A stretch of DNA of 64,000 bases, from NCBI GenBank assembly GCA_941918925.1, contig OW799235.1:108393947-108457946 (forward strand). Direction: 5' to 3'. Under the pieces are notes generated by a model that was given only the letters and a program-made list of their open reading frames with translations, made no database searches and was not told the DNA's origin. Positions 1-11,466 of the stretch are shown here, piece by piece; position 1 is the first letter of the stretch, and every line of letters starts with the position of its first letter. The translations under genes and the position numbers were made by a program. Origin of the DNA: Phyto melanocephala (Eukaryota > Arthropoda > Insecta > Diptera > Rhinophoridae).

Positions 1-1128
1 ATAAAATATATTATTTGTAGATACCCACTGACTGTGGAAGTTTTTCTCATAGAAAACCTACATGTTTCCCAGCTTCAGTTGAACTTGCTGAACCGTATGA
101 CCTTTTCAATTAACAGATTAAATTAACTGATTAATTAATTAACTGTTGTTCGTTGCTTCAGTATTATTTGTCATCTAATTACATGCACAGTTTGCAAGTG
201 GAACGAACGTTCAATGACAGACGAGACTAACAGATTCTTTTTAAAGGAGATAGAGAAAATCACGACCTACACACGACAAAAATAATTGTTGTTGTCCATC
301 GAATGTCACGTCTGTCAAAAACAAAAACTCAACATCAGCACAAATAGCATTACAAAAAAATATTTTTTTAATGATTTAATTTAATACCAACACCAGCATC
401 AAGTCGACAGCAAACAAGTTTTCTAAAATTTACCGGTAGGACGACCGGACATAGTGGACTACTTTTGTTACTTGATTTCAAGTTTAAATAAAACTTGACA
501 GTTTTTAGCTCCCTCTTGCTGTTTAGCATTTAGCGAAATGTTTGTATGTATACAAAAATCTGTCTGGCAGTCTTTAAGTTCGTCATTTGCTTGTCTTGCT
601 GTCTTGTCTGTTTAACTACCTAAATCTTGTTTAGTAACTGGCTGGCTTGTGTGCTTGAATACGATATTGGAATAATGAGGTAATGAGATGACGTATAGCA
701 ATTCATTCATAAGATGAAAAATTAATAGAGAAATTTTTCAAAAATTTGATAATTTTTTTTTACAAAAGATTTTTGATGCGTTTATATATTTCTGTTTTCT
801 ATTCTTATTGAAAATGTCCTATTTTTTTTTATAAAAAAATTTGTTTATTTACTTTTTGTGAAAGTGAAATAAAATATGGTTAAGGGGTAGAAGATATTTT
901 TGCAATTGTTGAACAAAAAATTTGTTTACATTAGTTTCACACAGGGATGCAAAAGTTGGTACAATAGTAATTTTGAGCACTACACCCAATCCTCTTATTA
1001 CACGATCTTTTTTTACACGTTTTTGAAATAACACGATGTTTTGAAATCATCTTTTTCTGTTTTTACAACTGTTTTTTTTACACGGACAAAAATATTTTTT
1101 GGTAAATTTTCAGTTTATGTATTTAGTA
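1..1128. other. No recognisable gene
   Basis: AT-rich sequence with stop codons in all frames. I see no protein motif, no RNA gene and no repeat boundary. Short open stretches here have low-complexity composition and no family resemblance. Confidence 0.5.
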
Positions 1129-2075
1129 TGTACACAATTGTACAACTGGAATTTCTACAATATTCATTTCCGACCCCGCAAAGTATAAATTTTCTAAAAG
1201 CTTATAGGCTAATAGGGCACTCAATTATGCATTGTCCATCTGTCCGTGTATATGTTGAAATCAACTTTATGAAGCCCCTTGACATCGACAAGAGCCGTGT
1301 AAGGTATCAAAATATCAGAAATATTCGGGAGTAGATCGGTATTGGAAATCAACTTTATCGCCCCATAACTTTCGGAGATATGGGCAAATAAACGCGATTG
1401 CCTCTGTTTTCCATCCCTAGTATTATTAATTGACATGGTTGTTACTACTTATAAATTTGGTAGGTCTCTGGAGATATTCATGCAAAATTTGGGACAAATT
1501 GGTCACTAGTCAGCAAAGTTAAAGGTAAAAAATATTTGAAAAAATATATATTTTAAATTTATAAAAATTTTTCAAACTCCTAAATATTTTTTGACCACGC
1601 TTAAGTTACTATATTATAAGCCGTAATCTTAGAAATTGTTTTTAAGAAAAACTAACAAATTGGTTTAAAACCAACTGATTACAACTGCTTCCATGTTTTC
1701 CTAAAATAAAAAAATACATTCGAGAGAGTCAATATGGGGATCAAATGAAAGGGCTTGAGTATTAAAATATATTATGCCATGAAAAGAAAAAAAATCCAAG
1801 ATGGCGTCCTAGATTAGATGGCGAATAATGAGTTAAATATAGTAGTTAAGGCTTTGTCCCCTTTAACACCCACATTATTAGTATCAAATAAAAGGGCTTG
1901 TGACCAATTCAATGTAGTAAACTATTTAAGAAGTTTTGAATCCAAGATCGGTTTTCTTAACCCCAACAATATGTGTATCAAATGAAAGGTTTTGACTAGT
2001 GGAATACATTTAACTATGTTAAAATTTCAAATCAAAGATGGCGTAGGAAATAAAGAAAAAGACGTATTACATGAA
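1129..2075 (+). repeat. Old mini-me-like (GTCY) element, long subfamily
   Basis: The left part (from about 1145) aligns by eye with the younger copies at 35.3, 42.9 and 49.2 kb: 'AATTTCTACAAT', 'CATTTCCGACCCC', 'AAAGCTTAT', a short 'TCCATCTGTCCGTGT' GTCY patch and 'GAAATCAACTTTA'. The right part (1440-2060) matches the copy at 7.97-9.4 kb instead, including 'GGGATCAAATGAAAGGG'-like words and 'CCAAGATGGCG'. There are no open frames. The terminal ATACCCTTCACC and hairpin ends are eroded, so the boundaries are approximate. Mini-me-like elements are dispersed dipteran repeats with an internal GTCY stretch; their movement mechanism is not settled by this sequence. Confidence 0.6.
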
Positions 2076-2196
2076 ATCTAAAATCTAGGCTTAGCTGCGA
2101 TGTTGTATGTGCACAGGAATGTATATGACGGTGAAGGGTATTATCATATTCGTCATAACCCTATTCCGTATTCTCGTTTTTAAAATATTATATATT

Positions 2197-2324
2197 CGCC
2201 TGTGTTCTGCATTCCTAGTGAAATTAAATCACTCGAAATTGTTATTGTAGTTTTGTTGTCTATAACAAAAATTTTTTGGCAATTCCGAGTGATTTAATTC
2301 CAAACGGAATGCAGAACACAGGCG
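2197..2324. mobile_element. Foldback MITE with ~45-bp inverted arms
   Basis: The left arm starts CGCCTGTGTTCTGCATTCC and the right arm ends GGAATGCAGAACACAGGCG, a perfect 19-bp match. The complementarity continues through an AATTAAATCACTCG block to about 45 bp, leaving a loop of about 40 bp. ATT flanks both sides, a possible 3-bp target duplication. There is no coding capacity. The superfamily is unknown. Confidence 0.75.
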
Positions 2325-3254
2325 ATTGATTTTCTTTGTGTAGAAAATTTTAGATTAAATATAATTTTGTAAAATATTATTTTTAAAATCTCAATTTCTA
2401 TAAACTTTTCTTTAATGGAACTGTTTACTTTTATATTTCTCACACTGTTACCACTGCTGGCTAATTTAAAATTGTTTCTACAATATTTTTCAACCCAATA
2501 ATTTACTAATTAATCAAATGACTAGTATTTGTCTTTTACTTTCATCGTCAATTATACGGCACATTTAAAATGTCTATGAATGTTTGTACATACTTATTTT
2601 TACAATATATTAATTTTAAATTGGTTTAAACATTTTTCGAGAGTCCTTTATTAAACTATAGGAAAGTTTCTTCGTTCCTTTTCTATTGTATTTAATTATG
2701 GTGCGAATGTTATTATTTGTGTGTGTTTCTTTAATGAAGAAAACTATTCATAAAACTTTTATTTTATTTAATTATAAAAGAAAACAAAAGCAAAAAATAA
2801 AAAATTTCATGTTTAAGACTTTTGTTATCTGTAATGGCATACCAGGCCATTTCTTTATACTTAATCCAACTATAATTATCAAACAAACTCCTATTAATTA
2901 TAATTTTGAATTATGTATTTAAATACTACTTTGTTAAAGTGTTATTTGTTTAATACATATACAGTAGCTGTTTTAGTATTGTCTTAGCATAGACGAGCTC
3001 AGAAAAATCAACACATTTGATTCCGTTTAAATCAGTCCCTGTGTTAAACCTGTGAAGATATAAATCGAAAAAAATTACCAAAGCATTTTAAAGGCGAATG
3101 GTAGAAATAAAATAGTGAGTAGAGTCTGATGAAACTTAGAAGAGGAGAAGAGAGGAATTGATCAATCTAATGTTATCGTGTTATCCTGACTACCATTAAT
3201 CAAGGACAAATTTTGGACAGCTCCTAAGTCGTTTGCGAGTACTAAAAGACGATT
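2325..3254. other. No recognisable feature
   Basis: AT-rich sequence between the foldback MITE and a mariner remnant. The open frame at 2686-2922 is low complexity (Phe/Lys/Ile-rich) with no motif, and I do not consider it a gene. Confidence 0.4.
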
Positions 3255-3481
3255 GACGAAAGACGAAAAACTAAAGTTTATATTAGTGGAAAAGTTGGCA
3301 TTGACTTCACTTTACCCCCCATTACCCATTGAACGAACTGCTGCTGCTTTCCATGCTCTGCGGTCTTTTGTTAAAATTTGCTGCATAGTGTTTCGTAAAA
3401 TTTTTGGTCGTTGAGAACGATGCCGAATTGATATTTTCGGGTTTTCGACGACATTCTCTTTTACAACAGCAATGTTTTCAA
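3255..3481 (-). pseudogene. Rearranged mariner-like transposase N-terminal fragment
   Basis: On the minus strand, 3481-3362 reads ENIAVVKENVVENP..SIRHRSQ followed by ..ILTKD. This is the helix-turn-helix region of mariner-like transposases, whose usual pattern is ENIAAVRxSVxExPxxSIxRRSQ..ILxKDL. On the plus strand, 3328-3369 reads IERTAAAFHALRSF, which resembles the preceding FRALR segment of the same family, so the piece seems to be inverted internally. No catalytic core is present. It is a dead fragment and the family call is by motif only. Confidence 0.55.
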
Positions 3482-4747
3482 TAGACCGACCGATACATTG
3501 ACATACAATGTATATTTAAAAACATATGTCGAACTTAATTTATAATTATTTCATACTTTTTTTTTTAATGAATTGAAAATAAAAAAATGTACATAAAATT
3601 TTTACAATAATAAATTTGACCGACCTTAATAAACCAACACAAAATAAGTAATTTTTCCCGGAATATAAATAACTTGTTTAACCAACTTATGTCTATAATA
3701 ACTTGGAAATTAATATAACTATAGACGGTACCCATACAATTAACTACATATTTGAATTCTGCAATGTTAAACCAATAAATTTATCTAACAAGTACTTAAT
3801 TTTTATTGCTGTTTTTCATTAACATTCAATACATGTAGGTTGTACTTGTGTATATGAGTTTAAGTGAGTGGAATCTTTGCTTCCTTCATTTTTTTCTATT
3901 ATATTTTATTATTTTTAATAATTCTTTTTTGATAACTATTCTTACTCTGTTTCTTGTTTGTTCTTTTTTCATTGCAGGTATGAAAAGTAAATTTTTTCGT
4001 TGGTAGTGTCATTGAAGAATGGTAAGATTATTAGTATTGTATTATAATGTTCTATGGAAATTTGATTTTTTTTACAACTCAAAGGTATTTAAATAAATTC
4101 ATAGAAATCATAGAATAAAATCATAAAAATATTTTTGTTCTGTGATAAAAAAATGGCTATAAATTTTAGTTGCTGTTTAATGAGAACAAAGAGTTTAAAG
4201 AGAGATTTTAAAGTGGTAGTTTTAAAAAAAAATATTATAATAAAAATATATTGATCCTAAAAAATTGTTTATTAAGGAATTCTTAATTTGTTTATGAGAT
4301 ATTTTCATCAAATCTGTGCAACCTGTACACTAAAAATGATGCAAATTAACACTAAATACTTAAACCGAAATACGACCCATTACTTCAGGAAAGAAAAAAA
4401 ATAAATAACAAAATATGAATATTCATTTAAAAATTTAGATAGAAATTAAAAAGTTTTTAGTGTTTTAAAATATATGGATTTTTTTTAATATCCTGTTTTC
4501 CTCTCGCCGGATCCGCGTTACAAATAATCGCATTTCTTAAACTCTCTCCTTTCGTATGTACGCGATTTAAAATTTATCGATTTTCAGATTTACAAATCCG
4601 ATAGGCAGATTTGCATTCGAATTACAAGTTGGCGCGAAAGTCAATTTATCGGAAGATTCTATAATTTTTGCAAATGTCGCTACATTTTTAACTCTTTCAC
4701 ATTTGTGAAGGAAACAGATACAAAATACATGTAATTTTGTTGAAAGT
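3482..4747. other. No recognisable gene
   Basis: AT-rich, with poly(A)/poly(T) runs. A patch at 4500-4680 is noticeably more GC-rich (words such as GCCGGATCCGCG and TTGGCGCGAAAG) and may be the end of an unidentified repeat, but I see no coding motif or inverted end. Confidence 0.35.
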
Positions 4748-5890
4748 TTTTTTTTTTTTTAATATACAACACCCAGGGGATGTCCCCTATTCATGCATGC
4801 ATTGTGTTATGGGTAGGAGGAGAAAGGGAGTAGTGTTTGTGGACATTTGATTTAAACTTTTCCAGATTGTAAGTGGCTGGAAAGACTTCTGTTCCACATA
4901 CGAACAGTACGACTAAAGAACGAATTTTCCCTGTAGTGTGTAGTTCGATCCACTGACCAATCGACCACATATGGGTGTGCTCTTCTGGAAAAACGAGTAT
5001 TACGTGCAAAATTGCGGTTCTCAGGAACAAGTTCCCTTATCTCATCGGAGCATATTCCATTGTAATATCGATAGAACAGTGAAACACAACCCACATTGCG
5101 ACGGTGTTCGAGAGAGTCAATAGAGTTGGTTACCCTACTGTCGTTAATAAACACCTTCGCCCTCTCCTGTACGCGGTCGAGTAACTCCAAAATAGACTTT
5201 GAAGCACCGGCCCATACGTCAGAGTTGTATTCCATTTTCGGTCGGATGTAGGTGGTATAAATAACAAGAAGATCGGATGGGGTGAAGTATTTTCTACACC
5301 GTCTTATAAAACCGAGACACTTGAATGCTTCCTTAGACACGAGAAAAATGTGTTCAGTCCAGCGGTCGTCGCACTGAATTTTCATGCCCAGAACATCAAG
5401 AGCTTCCGATCCCTTGATACGTATACCATCTAATAGAACAGATGAGGCAACAATATCCGGCGTGCGTTTATGTGTTAGTAGACAACACTGAGTTTTCCGA
5501 GGATTAAAATCCACTCTTTTCGCATGACCCCATTCGTAAATGTTCATCAGATCCTGATTCAGCGTCCTACTCATGTTCTGCCTCATAGCATGGATCTCAG
5601 AAAGGCTCGGTCTATGGCTGAATGAATACGAATGGCACAAGTTGCTGTCATCTGCAAAAAAATATATATAGGGTTCGAAGTTTGACGTAGAAGGTCATTG
5701 AGAAATATAAGAAATAGAGTCGGAGATAAAACGGAGCCTTGCGGTATCCCTGAATTGATTTGAAAATCGTTGGATGTGATTCCAAGATGTGATTTTAAGA
5801 TGTTTCCTTGCAATGTGCAGACAGTAGACAGTCTAGTCATTGGCCATAGCTCGTGTAGCCTACACTTAAGCCACCCTGAATCTCTACCAA
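4748..5890 (-). mobile_element. 5'-truncated LINE (non-LTR retrotransposon) copy
   Basis: The copy runs on the minus strand from an RT fragment near 5890 to a 3' UTR that ends in a 12-base poly(A) tract (seen as poly(T) at about 4748-4761 on the plus strand). Poly(A) at the 3' end and loss of the 5' part are the signature of target-primed reverse transcription. I could not identify a target-site duplication, partly because mariner debris abuts the 5' side at about 6000. Two frameshifts break the coding part, so this copy cannot act on its own. Confidence 0.85.
4791..5890 (-). pseudogene. LINE reverse transcriptase, C-terminal two-thirds, two frameshifts
   Basis: Reading from 5890 down, the frame contains the RT palm motif GIPQGSVLSPTLFLIFLNDL and then reaches the catalytic FADD box at about 5648. 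An extra T in a seven-T run just before that box shifts the frame. The second frame (5640-4852) continues with the RT thumb (EWGHAKRVDFNPRKTQCCLL, LDVLGM) and the typical LINE segment IYTTYIRPKMEYNSDVWAG then LLDRVQERA. A second shift near 4880 moves the usual C-terminus (EKFKSNVHKHYSL) into a third frame ending at 4791. The endonuclease and N-terminal RT are missing. The overall wording fits the APE-type Jockey/CR1/I group; I cannot fix the clade. Confidence 0.85.
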
Positions 5891-5989
5891 GAGGTAGAAA
5901 GGTTTTCTTCGAAAAACATCATGAGAGATAAAACTCATTTTCATCTTTGTGAAAAAGCAGAAATATCGCTTTAAGAAAGCCAACAACAC

Positions 5990-6345
5990 GGGTAGTGCCA
6001 TTACACCAGCTGTAAGTTAACTTTCGCATTCCAAAGACTGATGTGAATAGCGAGTGCTATAAAGCCGTGCTCAATGATTTTCTCCTACCTTCACGGGACA
6101 AATTGGGACTGGAGAACATTCGGTTGGAGCAGGATGGAGCAACAACTCAGTTTGCACGACCTTAATTTAATTCGCTTAATCTCTTATTTTGGTGATTTGT
6201 ACTGGCCGGAAAGATTTCCCTATTCTAGACTTCTTTTGGTCCGGTTTCTTGTAGGCACGAGTCTATGTCAACAAGCCTCTTAAAGTCATCGAAAAGAATG
6301 TCCGTCAGAAATGCGGGAATCTATAGCCGGAAGCTGTTGTAAAGT
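5990..6345 (+). pseudogene. Mariner-like transposase, C-terminal half, decayed
   Basis: Reading the plus strand across frames gives NSECYKAVLNDFLLP, then LEQDGATTQFAR (family pattern WFQQDGATxHTAR, carrying the second catalytic Asp), then ISYFGDLYWPERF (family: ISRFGDxNWPPRS), DFFWSGFL (family: DxFLWGYL) and VYVNKPLKVIEKNVRQ. Several stops and frameshifts separate the pieces, so it is dead. The N-terminal DNA-binding part is absent; the LINE at 4.75-5.89 kb lies on the 5' side. No inverted ends were found. Confidence 0.75.
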
Positions 6346-6661
6346 GTTACTATAAATCAAGGCCGTATTGTCTTCAATTCTGTGGTTGACCACACGACTG
6401 ATATACATACATATATTTTTTTTACTTAAAGAAAAATGAAAAAAGTTGGACATTAAACAAACACAATCCAAAAAACACACAATCCTTGACCTTATATTAA
6501 CAAATTCTATATTTTTAAACGAAAGCGACTCTAATTTACAAATTACTACTTTTGGAGTGACAAAAGAATATAACAAAGGTTGGACCCTGTGGTAGTGCAC
6601 GCAGGTCCGGTTTCGATATAATTTTCTGCAGCCTCTTTTGATAAAACGTGAGAAATAATAT

Positions 6662-6917
6662 CTGTGGTTTTCATAGGTAACCACGTATGTCTTAAAATCA
6701 AATTTTTCAGGAGAGCTACAAAACCGTGTTAGTGCTGAACGATTTTTAAAGATATATATAGAAGTTACGTTGTTATGCCATTAAAATAATCCGAATGGGT
6801 CCATCTTATTTGAGAAATTTTTAAAACCAAGTAAAGGCCGTTTAAAACCAAGCAATATGGCATTATTAACTCAAAATCGTATAAAATGAACATACGCGTT
6901 GCCCATTAAAACCACAT
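6662..6917. mobile_element. MITE copy A (CTGTGGTTTTCAT family)
   Basis: The inverted ends are CTGTGGTTTTCATAGG on the left and TGTGGTTTTAATGG on the right strand. ATAT stands on both sides, a possible 4-bp target duplication. The body is reverse-complementary to the larger copy at 10606-11184 over nearly its whole length, including TTTTTCAGGAGAG and AAACCAAGCAATATGGC. It has no coding potential. Confidence 0.75.
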
Positions 6918-7942
6918 ATATATTATATGAAATTTTGTATAATATTGTGTAAAGAATAAAATTCTGGGAGCTTAGCTCCTATGTGACAGTTTACATAATG
7001 TGCAGTTTAATGTCCAAATAGTAAACTTTTTCACTTTAGACTTATTTCCGTCTCTCAAAGGAATTTAAGTACCATTTTTTTCACATGCAAAACTATTGTA
7101 TAGATGCAATTTTGTAGGGGATGTAATTGCGAATTTACAATGCACGATGTTGTTCACAGTAAGTCTTTTAGAAACATTAACTGTTTATTTTATTGCTTCC
7201 ATTAAAGCAAAATTAAATTGTTCAATTTTATTGTACTTCTAAAAGCTTCAATATTAATAACTACCACTAGATTTTGCAGCTTCTAAAAATCAAATAATTT
7301 TTGCTTGAATGAGAAACTTTAATTATTTTCTTTACAAAAAACTACAGAAAGCTAACCCCCAAACAAACGTACATATTTTATTTCTTGTAATATATTTGTT
7401 CACAAAACCACTTTAAATTTTATTTATTTATTTATTTATTTTATAACAATAAGCTTAAAACGAAATAAGCTAAAATAAACCATAAAATTGCACTATTGTG
7501 GTTTCTTAATGACTTGGCATTTTGCAACATCTTTATTATATTTATTAAGTATCCCGTAGCAGTAGTATGAATTCTTATTTCTTTATTTTTTTTATTACAA
7601 ACTTATTTCTTGCAATTTCGTTTTTCATATTCATTTACTTAAGGACAAAAGATTTTCCTCTATGTTTGTGAAAAAACAAAAAAAAATTGAAAGCACACGA
7701 CACAAGGTGGAATTATTTCTAACGAGGTTGCATGTTCGAGAGGTCTTAAGTAGTTTTTTTTTCGTTATCATAATTATAACAATATTTTCTACAAGTACTT
7801 TAGAAGAAAAATTATGACAAACACTTAAGACTCGAACAATTTTATGGGAATACTAACACATACACACACACACAGTTAAATGGTTAGAAACTATAAGAGA
7901 AGACGACCACAATTATCTCCAAAAAGGTATTATGGATGTATA
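6918..7942. other. No gene; possible LINE 3' tail
   Basis: AT-rich. At 7418-7442 there is a short TTTA repeat next to a TTATAACAATAAGC block. Read on the minus strand this looks like a LINE 3' UTR with an (AAAT)n tail, but no coding motif is visible upstream, so I only note it. Nothing else was recognised. Confidence 0.3.
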
Positions 7943-7968
7943 AAGGGTGTCTCAGTAAGATTTCACTT

Positions 7969-9400
7969 TTTATACCCTTCACCTGTTGTGCCAGATTTGT
8001 CATTCTATTTGTAATTTTTACAGTATTGATTTCCGACCCTGCAAAGTATGTATTATTGGAAAGCTAGGGGATTCGATTGAGCCATGTCCTTCTGGCCGTG
8101 TGTTGGTTTAAATCAACTTTAGAGGCCCCTACATGTTACTCAGATATCTATTTATATGGTGTCACTATGGGTACGTTCGTAAATGCTGCAAATTTTTGCA
8201 TCACTGCGGCAGTAATGCCAAATGTAGTTACTGATGCGCGATTAGCTGTTGCAAATGCATTGCAGCTGCTTAACAACTACGTACAGTTTGCTTTTTTGAA
8301 CGTTCTGCAAAATAAAATGTTATCCGAAATAGTAATAGCAAATATTATTGAAAATGTTGATGAAACCGACAACTTCTTCTTAAATTTTAATAAAAAAATA
8401 ATTAGGAACAAGATGAAACGACTTCTGATTAAAAGAAATTAACTAAAAGTTAAAAGAAGGTTGATCCTAAAATAAAAAACTAAAAATATAAACGAATTCA
8501 ATTTAAAGAAGTAATTGTGGTTTAATGCTACCTACTTCTCCATTGTATGTATACTCGATCACTATTGCATCAGAAACTTAACTGTTGTCATATTTGTAGA
8601 AATTTGCGGCAGCACTGCCAACTGTTTGCAAAAAAGAACTTTTGACGCTTAAAAGTGCTGCCAAAGGTTGCATTAATGAACGTTGTACTTTTACTATGCT
8701 GCAGTGATGCACAACTGTTGCATTTACGAACGTACCCTATTTTACAAATATCCGGAAATTAATCGCTATTAAAATCCAGCGCGATCACCCTATAACTTCC
8801 TGAAATATGAGCAAACAAATTCGACTGCCTTTTTTTATATTTTTACAACAAAAATCAAAATTTTTCAGCAACAGGCTACTTTATAGAGACGTTTGTTACT
8901 TTTTATAGGTATGATATGTCTCCAGCAATATTCTTAAAACATTTTGAGTTAATCGGTTACAAACCAATAAAGTTATAAGCAGAAATAATTTTTGAAAATA
9001 TATTTTTTTATTGAAGCTTCTAATTAAGTTTTAAACATGCCAAAGACACCAGAATACAAACCGTAGGATCGAAAATTATTGCCGAGAAAACTAAGAAATC
9101 AATTTCGAACTAACTGAGATATAAGCTCGAAAATACAAGTGTTTCGGTGTGTTTCCCTAAAATTTTCAAAAGAAACTTGATTTTTTCCGCTATGGTACAA
9201 CAGAGAGGAATAATATTAGTATCAAAAAGAAGGCCTTGACTAGCAGAATATAGGATACTATAAAAATTCTTAAATCCAAGATGGCCGCCACTACAAATTG
9301 GCGTACAATTAATTTATATATGGGTGAAATCTAGTAATTAAAAATGTACCCTTAATATTGGCATTAAAAAAAAGGACTTTGTCACGACCGCAATGAGCAA
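7969..9400 (+). repeat. Mini-me-like element nested in TIR shell
   Basis: It starts ATACCCTTCACCTGTTGTGCC like the other copies and contains the GGAAAGCTAGGGGATTCGAT and CTTCTGGCCGTGTGTTGG region. It is interrupted at 8169-8737 by a TIR element. Beyond the insertion it resumes at ATATCCGGAAATTAATCGCT, which is exactly where intact copies continue. The 3' part matches the old copy at 1.1-2.1 kb ('CCAAGATGGCCGCC'). The right boundary is approximate. Confidence 0.7.
8169..8737. mobile_element. 569-bp TIR element, possibly PIF/Harbinger-type
   Basis: The ends are GGGTACGTTCGTAAATGC on both strands (18-bp perfect), extended by a second matching block TTGCATCACTGC. TAT is present on both sides, consistent with a 3-bp duplication. 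Its insertion splits a mini-me-like repeat, so the boundaries are certain. A single open stretch enters from the flank and runs to 8442. The part inside the element (from 8305: EIVIANIIENVDETDNFF, then a Lys/Arg-rich tail) could be the N-terminus of a transposase, but I cannot confirm this. PIF/Harbinger usually duplicates TWA, so the class call is tentative. Confidence 0.7.
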
Positions 9401-9494
9401 TGAGTCATCTGTGAAAATGTCATAAAAAGAGTAATTCAAAAAATAAGTGTCTTAATTTTAAAACAAAAAAATTCATTCTTATTGAGACGCCCTT

Positions 9495-10605
9495 TATTTT
9501 GCATGCATCACTCACAAAATTTTGTTTAAAGATGTATATGACCTTAAGAAAAATAAGTAGTAAAGGATATTTTTCCCTGCAAACTAAGTTTATTGTATAA
9601 ATTAAATTAAGATATTTCCTATGTATGTATGATGTGCTGTTAGTTGAATGAAGAACATATGTTTAAAAAAAGCGCAATAGAACCGAATAGAAAGTATGTT
9701 GGACAATGGGGGACAAAACACTTTAAGAAACTTCATAAATTCTTTAGAAATGGTAATAGTGTACATATGTCTGTACGTACCAGGTTATAATTCATGTTTA
9801 AAAATTGTTATTCATATTCAGTGAATTGAACAAAATTGTACAAAATGAGCAGTTTAGTGTTGAACAGTTTGTTTACTCCGTTTCTAGTCGTCAAAGTAAA
9901 ATTTGAATGACTTTATATTTTCTTCTACTTCTGTGAAAATATTATTAAAAATATTATGTTGTTAGTTTTGTATTTCAGTTGAGTTATTTGGCCTCTTTTA
10001 TTTTATCTCAATTTTTTTGCACATTATGGTTTAAATTTTCTATTGCATTGAATTTTCGATATTTTGAGCAAAATATGAGCAAGTAAATGAACGAAGTTGA
10101 GTAATTAAAGGTACAAAAAATATTATACTGAATTAAATAAAAGAGCCAATACTTCCATATGTGAAGAACATCATTGTTTGAATGTGATGATTTTTTGTGG
10201 ACTTAATTAATATGAATTGTGACTTATTTGAACAATGTTAATCGTTAATACAAATATATGAATGTATATATGAGTGGTAGAACACCATTTATTTTTACTA
10301 ATAGTTTGAACGTTATTATAAGTAAAACTTATCCAATTAAAATAACAATTTCATTAATTTTGGCCTATCCCACCCGCTGCAAACATTGTCATTACAATAG
10401 TATACAAAAAGGCACAAGTTGCATTAGTTTTTTACATGTATGTTTTTTAATGAACAGTGGCCTAGTTAAACACAAGCTAAAAATCGATTTTAATAAGTAC
10501 ATGGCGCATATCTTTTATCAAATACCTTTTACATGATATATTTTGATTTAAAATCGAATGGCAAACGGAGGAGAAAAACTGTTACATCATTCCGAAATCA
10601 CTATT
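9495..10605. other. No recognisable gene
   Basis: AT-rich. The open frame at 10258-10536 has no motif, signal peptide or codon bias suggesting a gene. No repeat ends were detected. Confidence 0.4.
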
Positions 10606-11184
10606 CTGTGGTTTTCATGGGCAACCGCGTATGTAAATTTTTTACGATTTTCAGTTAATAATGCCATATTGCTTGGTTTTAAACGCTCTTTACTTGGTTT
10701 TAAACATTTCTGAAATAAGATAGACCCATTCCGATTTTTTGAATGGCATAACAAGGTAACTTCTATATGTATATATTTAAAAAGCGTTCAGCACTAACGT
10801 TGATTTACGTGTGCTTAATGGCAAATTATTTAATTTTTTAGAAAAACACTCAATCACATCGTAAATATTTTTAAACACATTTGAAAGTCATTTTCTGATA
10901 ATTTTTCAGTTTATTTTACTTGTGTACAACCTATGTTGACAAACGCTGCTTTATCTGCACACACTTTTAGTTTTCGTACCACTTTGTTTATTTTGGTATT
11001 CGCTATGATCTAATTTTTAAATATTTGTCTGAAATTTTTATAAGAAAATTTTAAGATCTTTATTAACATGACTGGTAAAAAAGTTTAAAAAGTTCAATAC
11101 TTAACCCGTTGTTTTGTATAAAACGGTTTTGTGGCTCTCCTGAAAAATTTGATTTTTAGACGTGGTTGCCCATGAAAACCACAG
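10606..11184. mobile_element. MITE copy B, longer member of the CTGTGGTTTTCAT family
   Basis: The ends are CTGTGGTTTTCATGGGCAAC on the left and, on the other strand, CTGTGGTTTTCATGGGCAAC on the right (20-bp perfect). TATT flanks both sides, a 4-bp repeat like the ATAT around copy A. Compared with copy A it has about 325 extra bp between CAGCACTAAC and CGGTTTTGTGG. Copy A is therefore either a deletion derivative of B, or B carries an insertion. No open frame. Confidence 0.8.
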
Positions 11185-11466
11185 TATTTTTAGCAAAAAT
11201 TGAAAGCCGATTAAGTATAAACTTAATCAATTTCAGATATATTTGCGTTATATTCTACATACTGCATAGTTTTATTATCACATCACTGTAATTTTTTGTT
11301 TCTTCTCTGTCCGATTAATATGGTATTATAAGCTCCAATATGTTTTTCATTTTTTAGGTTTTTTACATATTAAAATATTTCTTCAAGCGTTTTGGTTTTA
11401 CACTTGCTTAAATAAAATAATACTAATACACGATTTATTATCTGCATTTGAGCTATACATCAAGAC

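Larger units (their letters stand above)
7943..9494. mobile_element. Mariner-like TIR element, outer shell of a nest
   Basis: The left end is AAGGGTGTCTCAGTAAGA and the right end, read inward on the other strand, is AAGGGCGTCTCAATAAGA (16 of 18 identical). Both ends are flanked by TA, the Tc1/mariner target. Most of the interior is a mini-me-like repeat that starts only about 26 bp after the left end. I see no transposase sequence left, so this is a non-autonomous or gutted copy. The superfamily rests on the TA and the mariner-like terminal wording. Confidence 0.65.

Noticed and set aside
8077..8442. 121-codon open frame as a gene
   Set aside because: It starts in a mini-me-like repeat and crosses the junction into a TIR element, so the first third is chance. 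Only the element-internal part is kept as a possible remnant.
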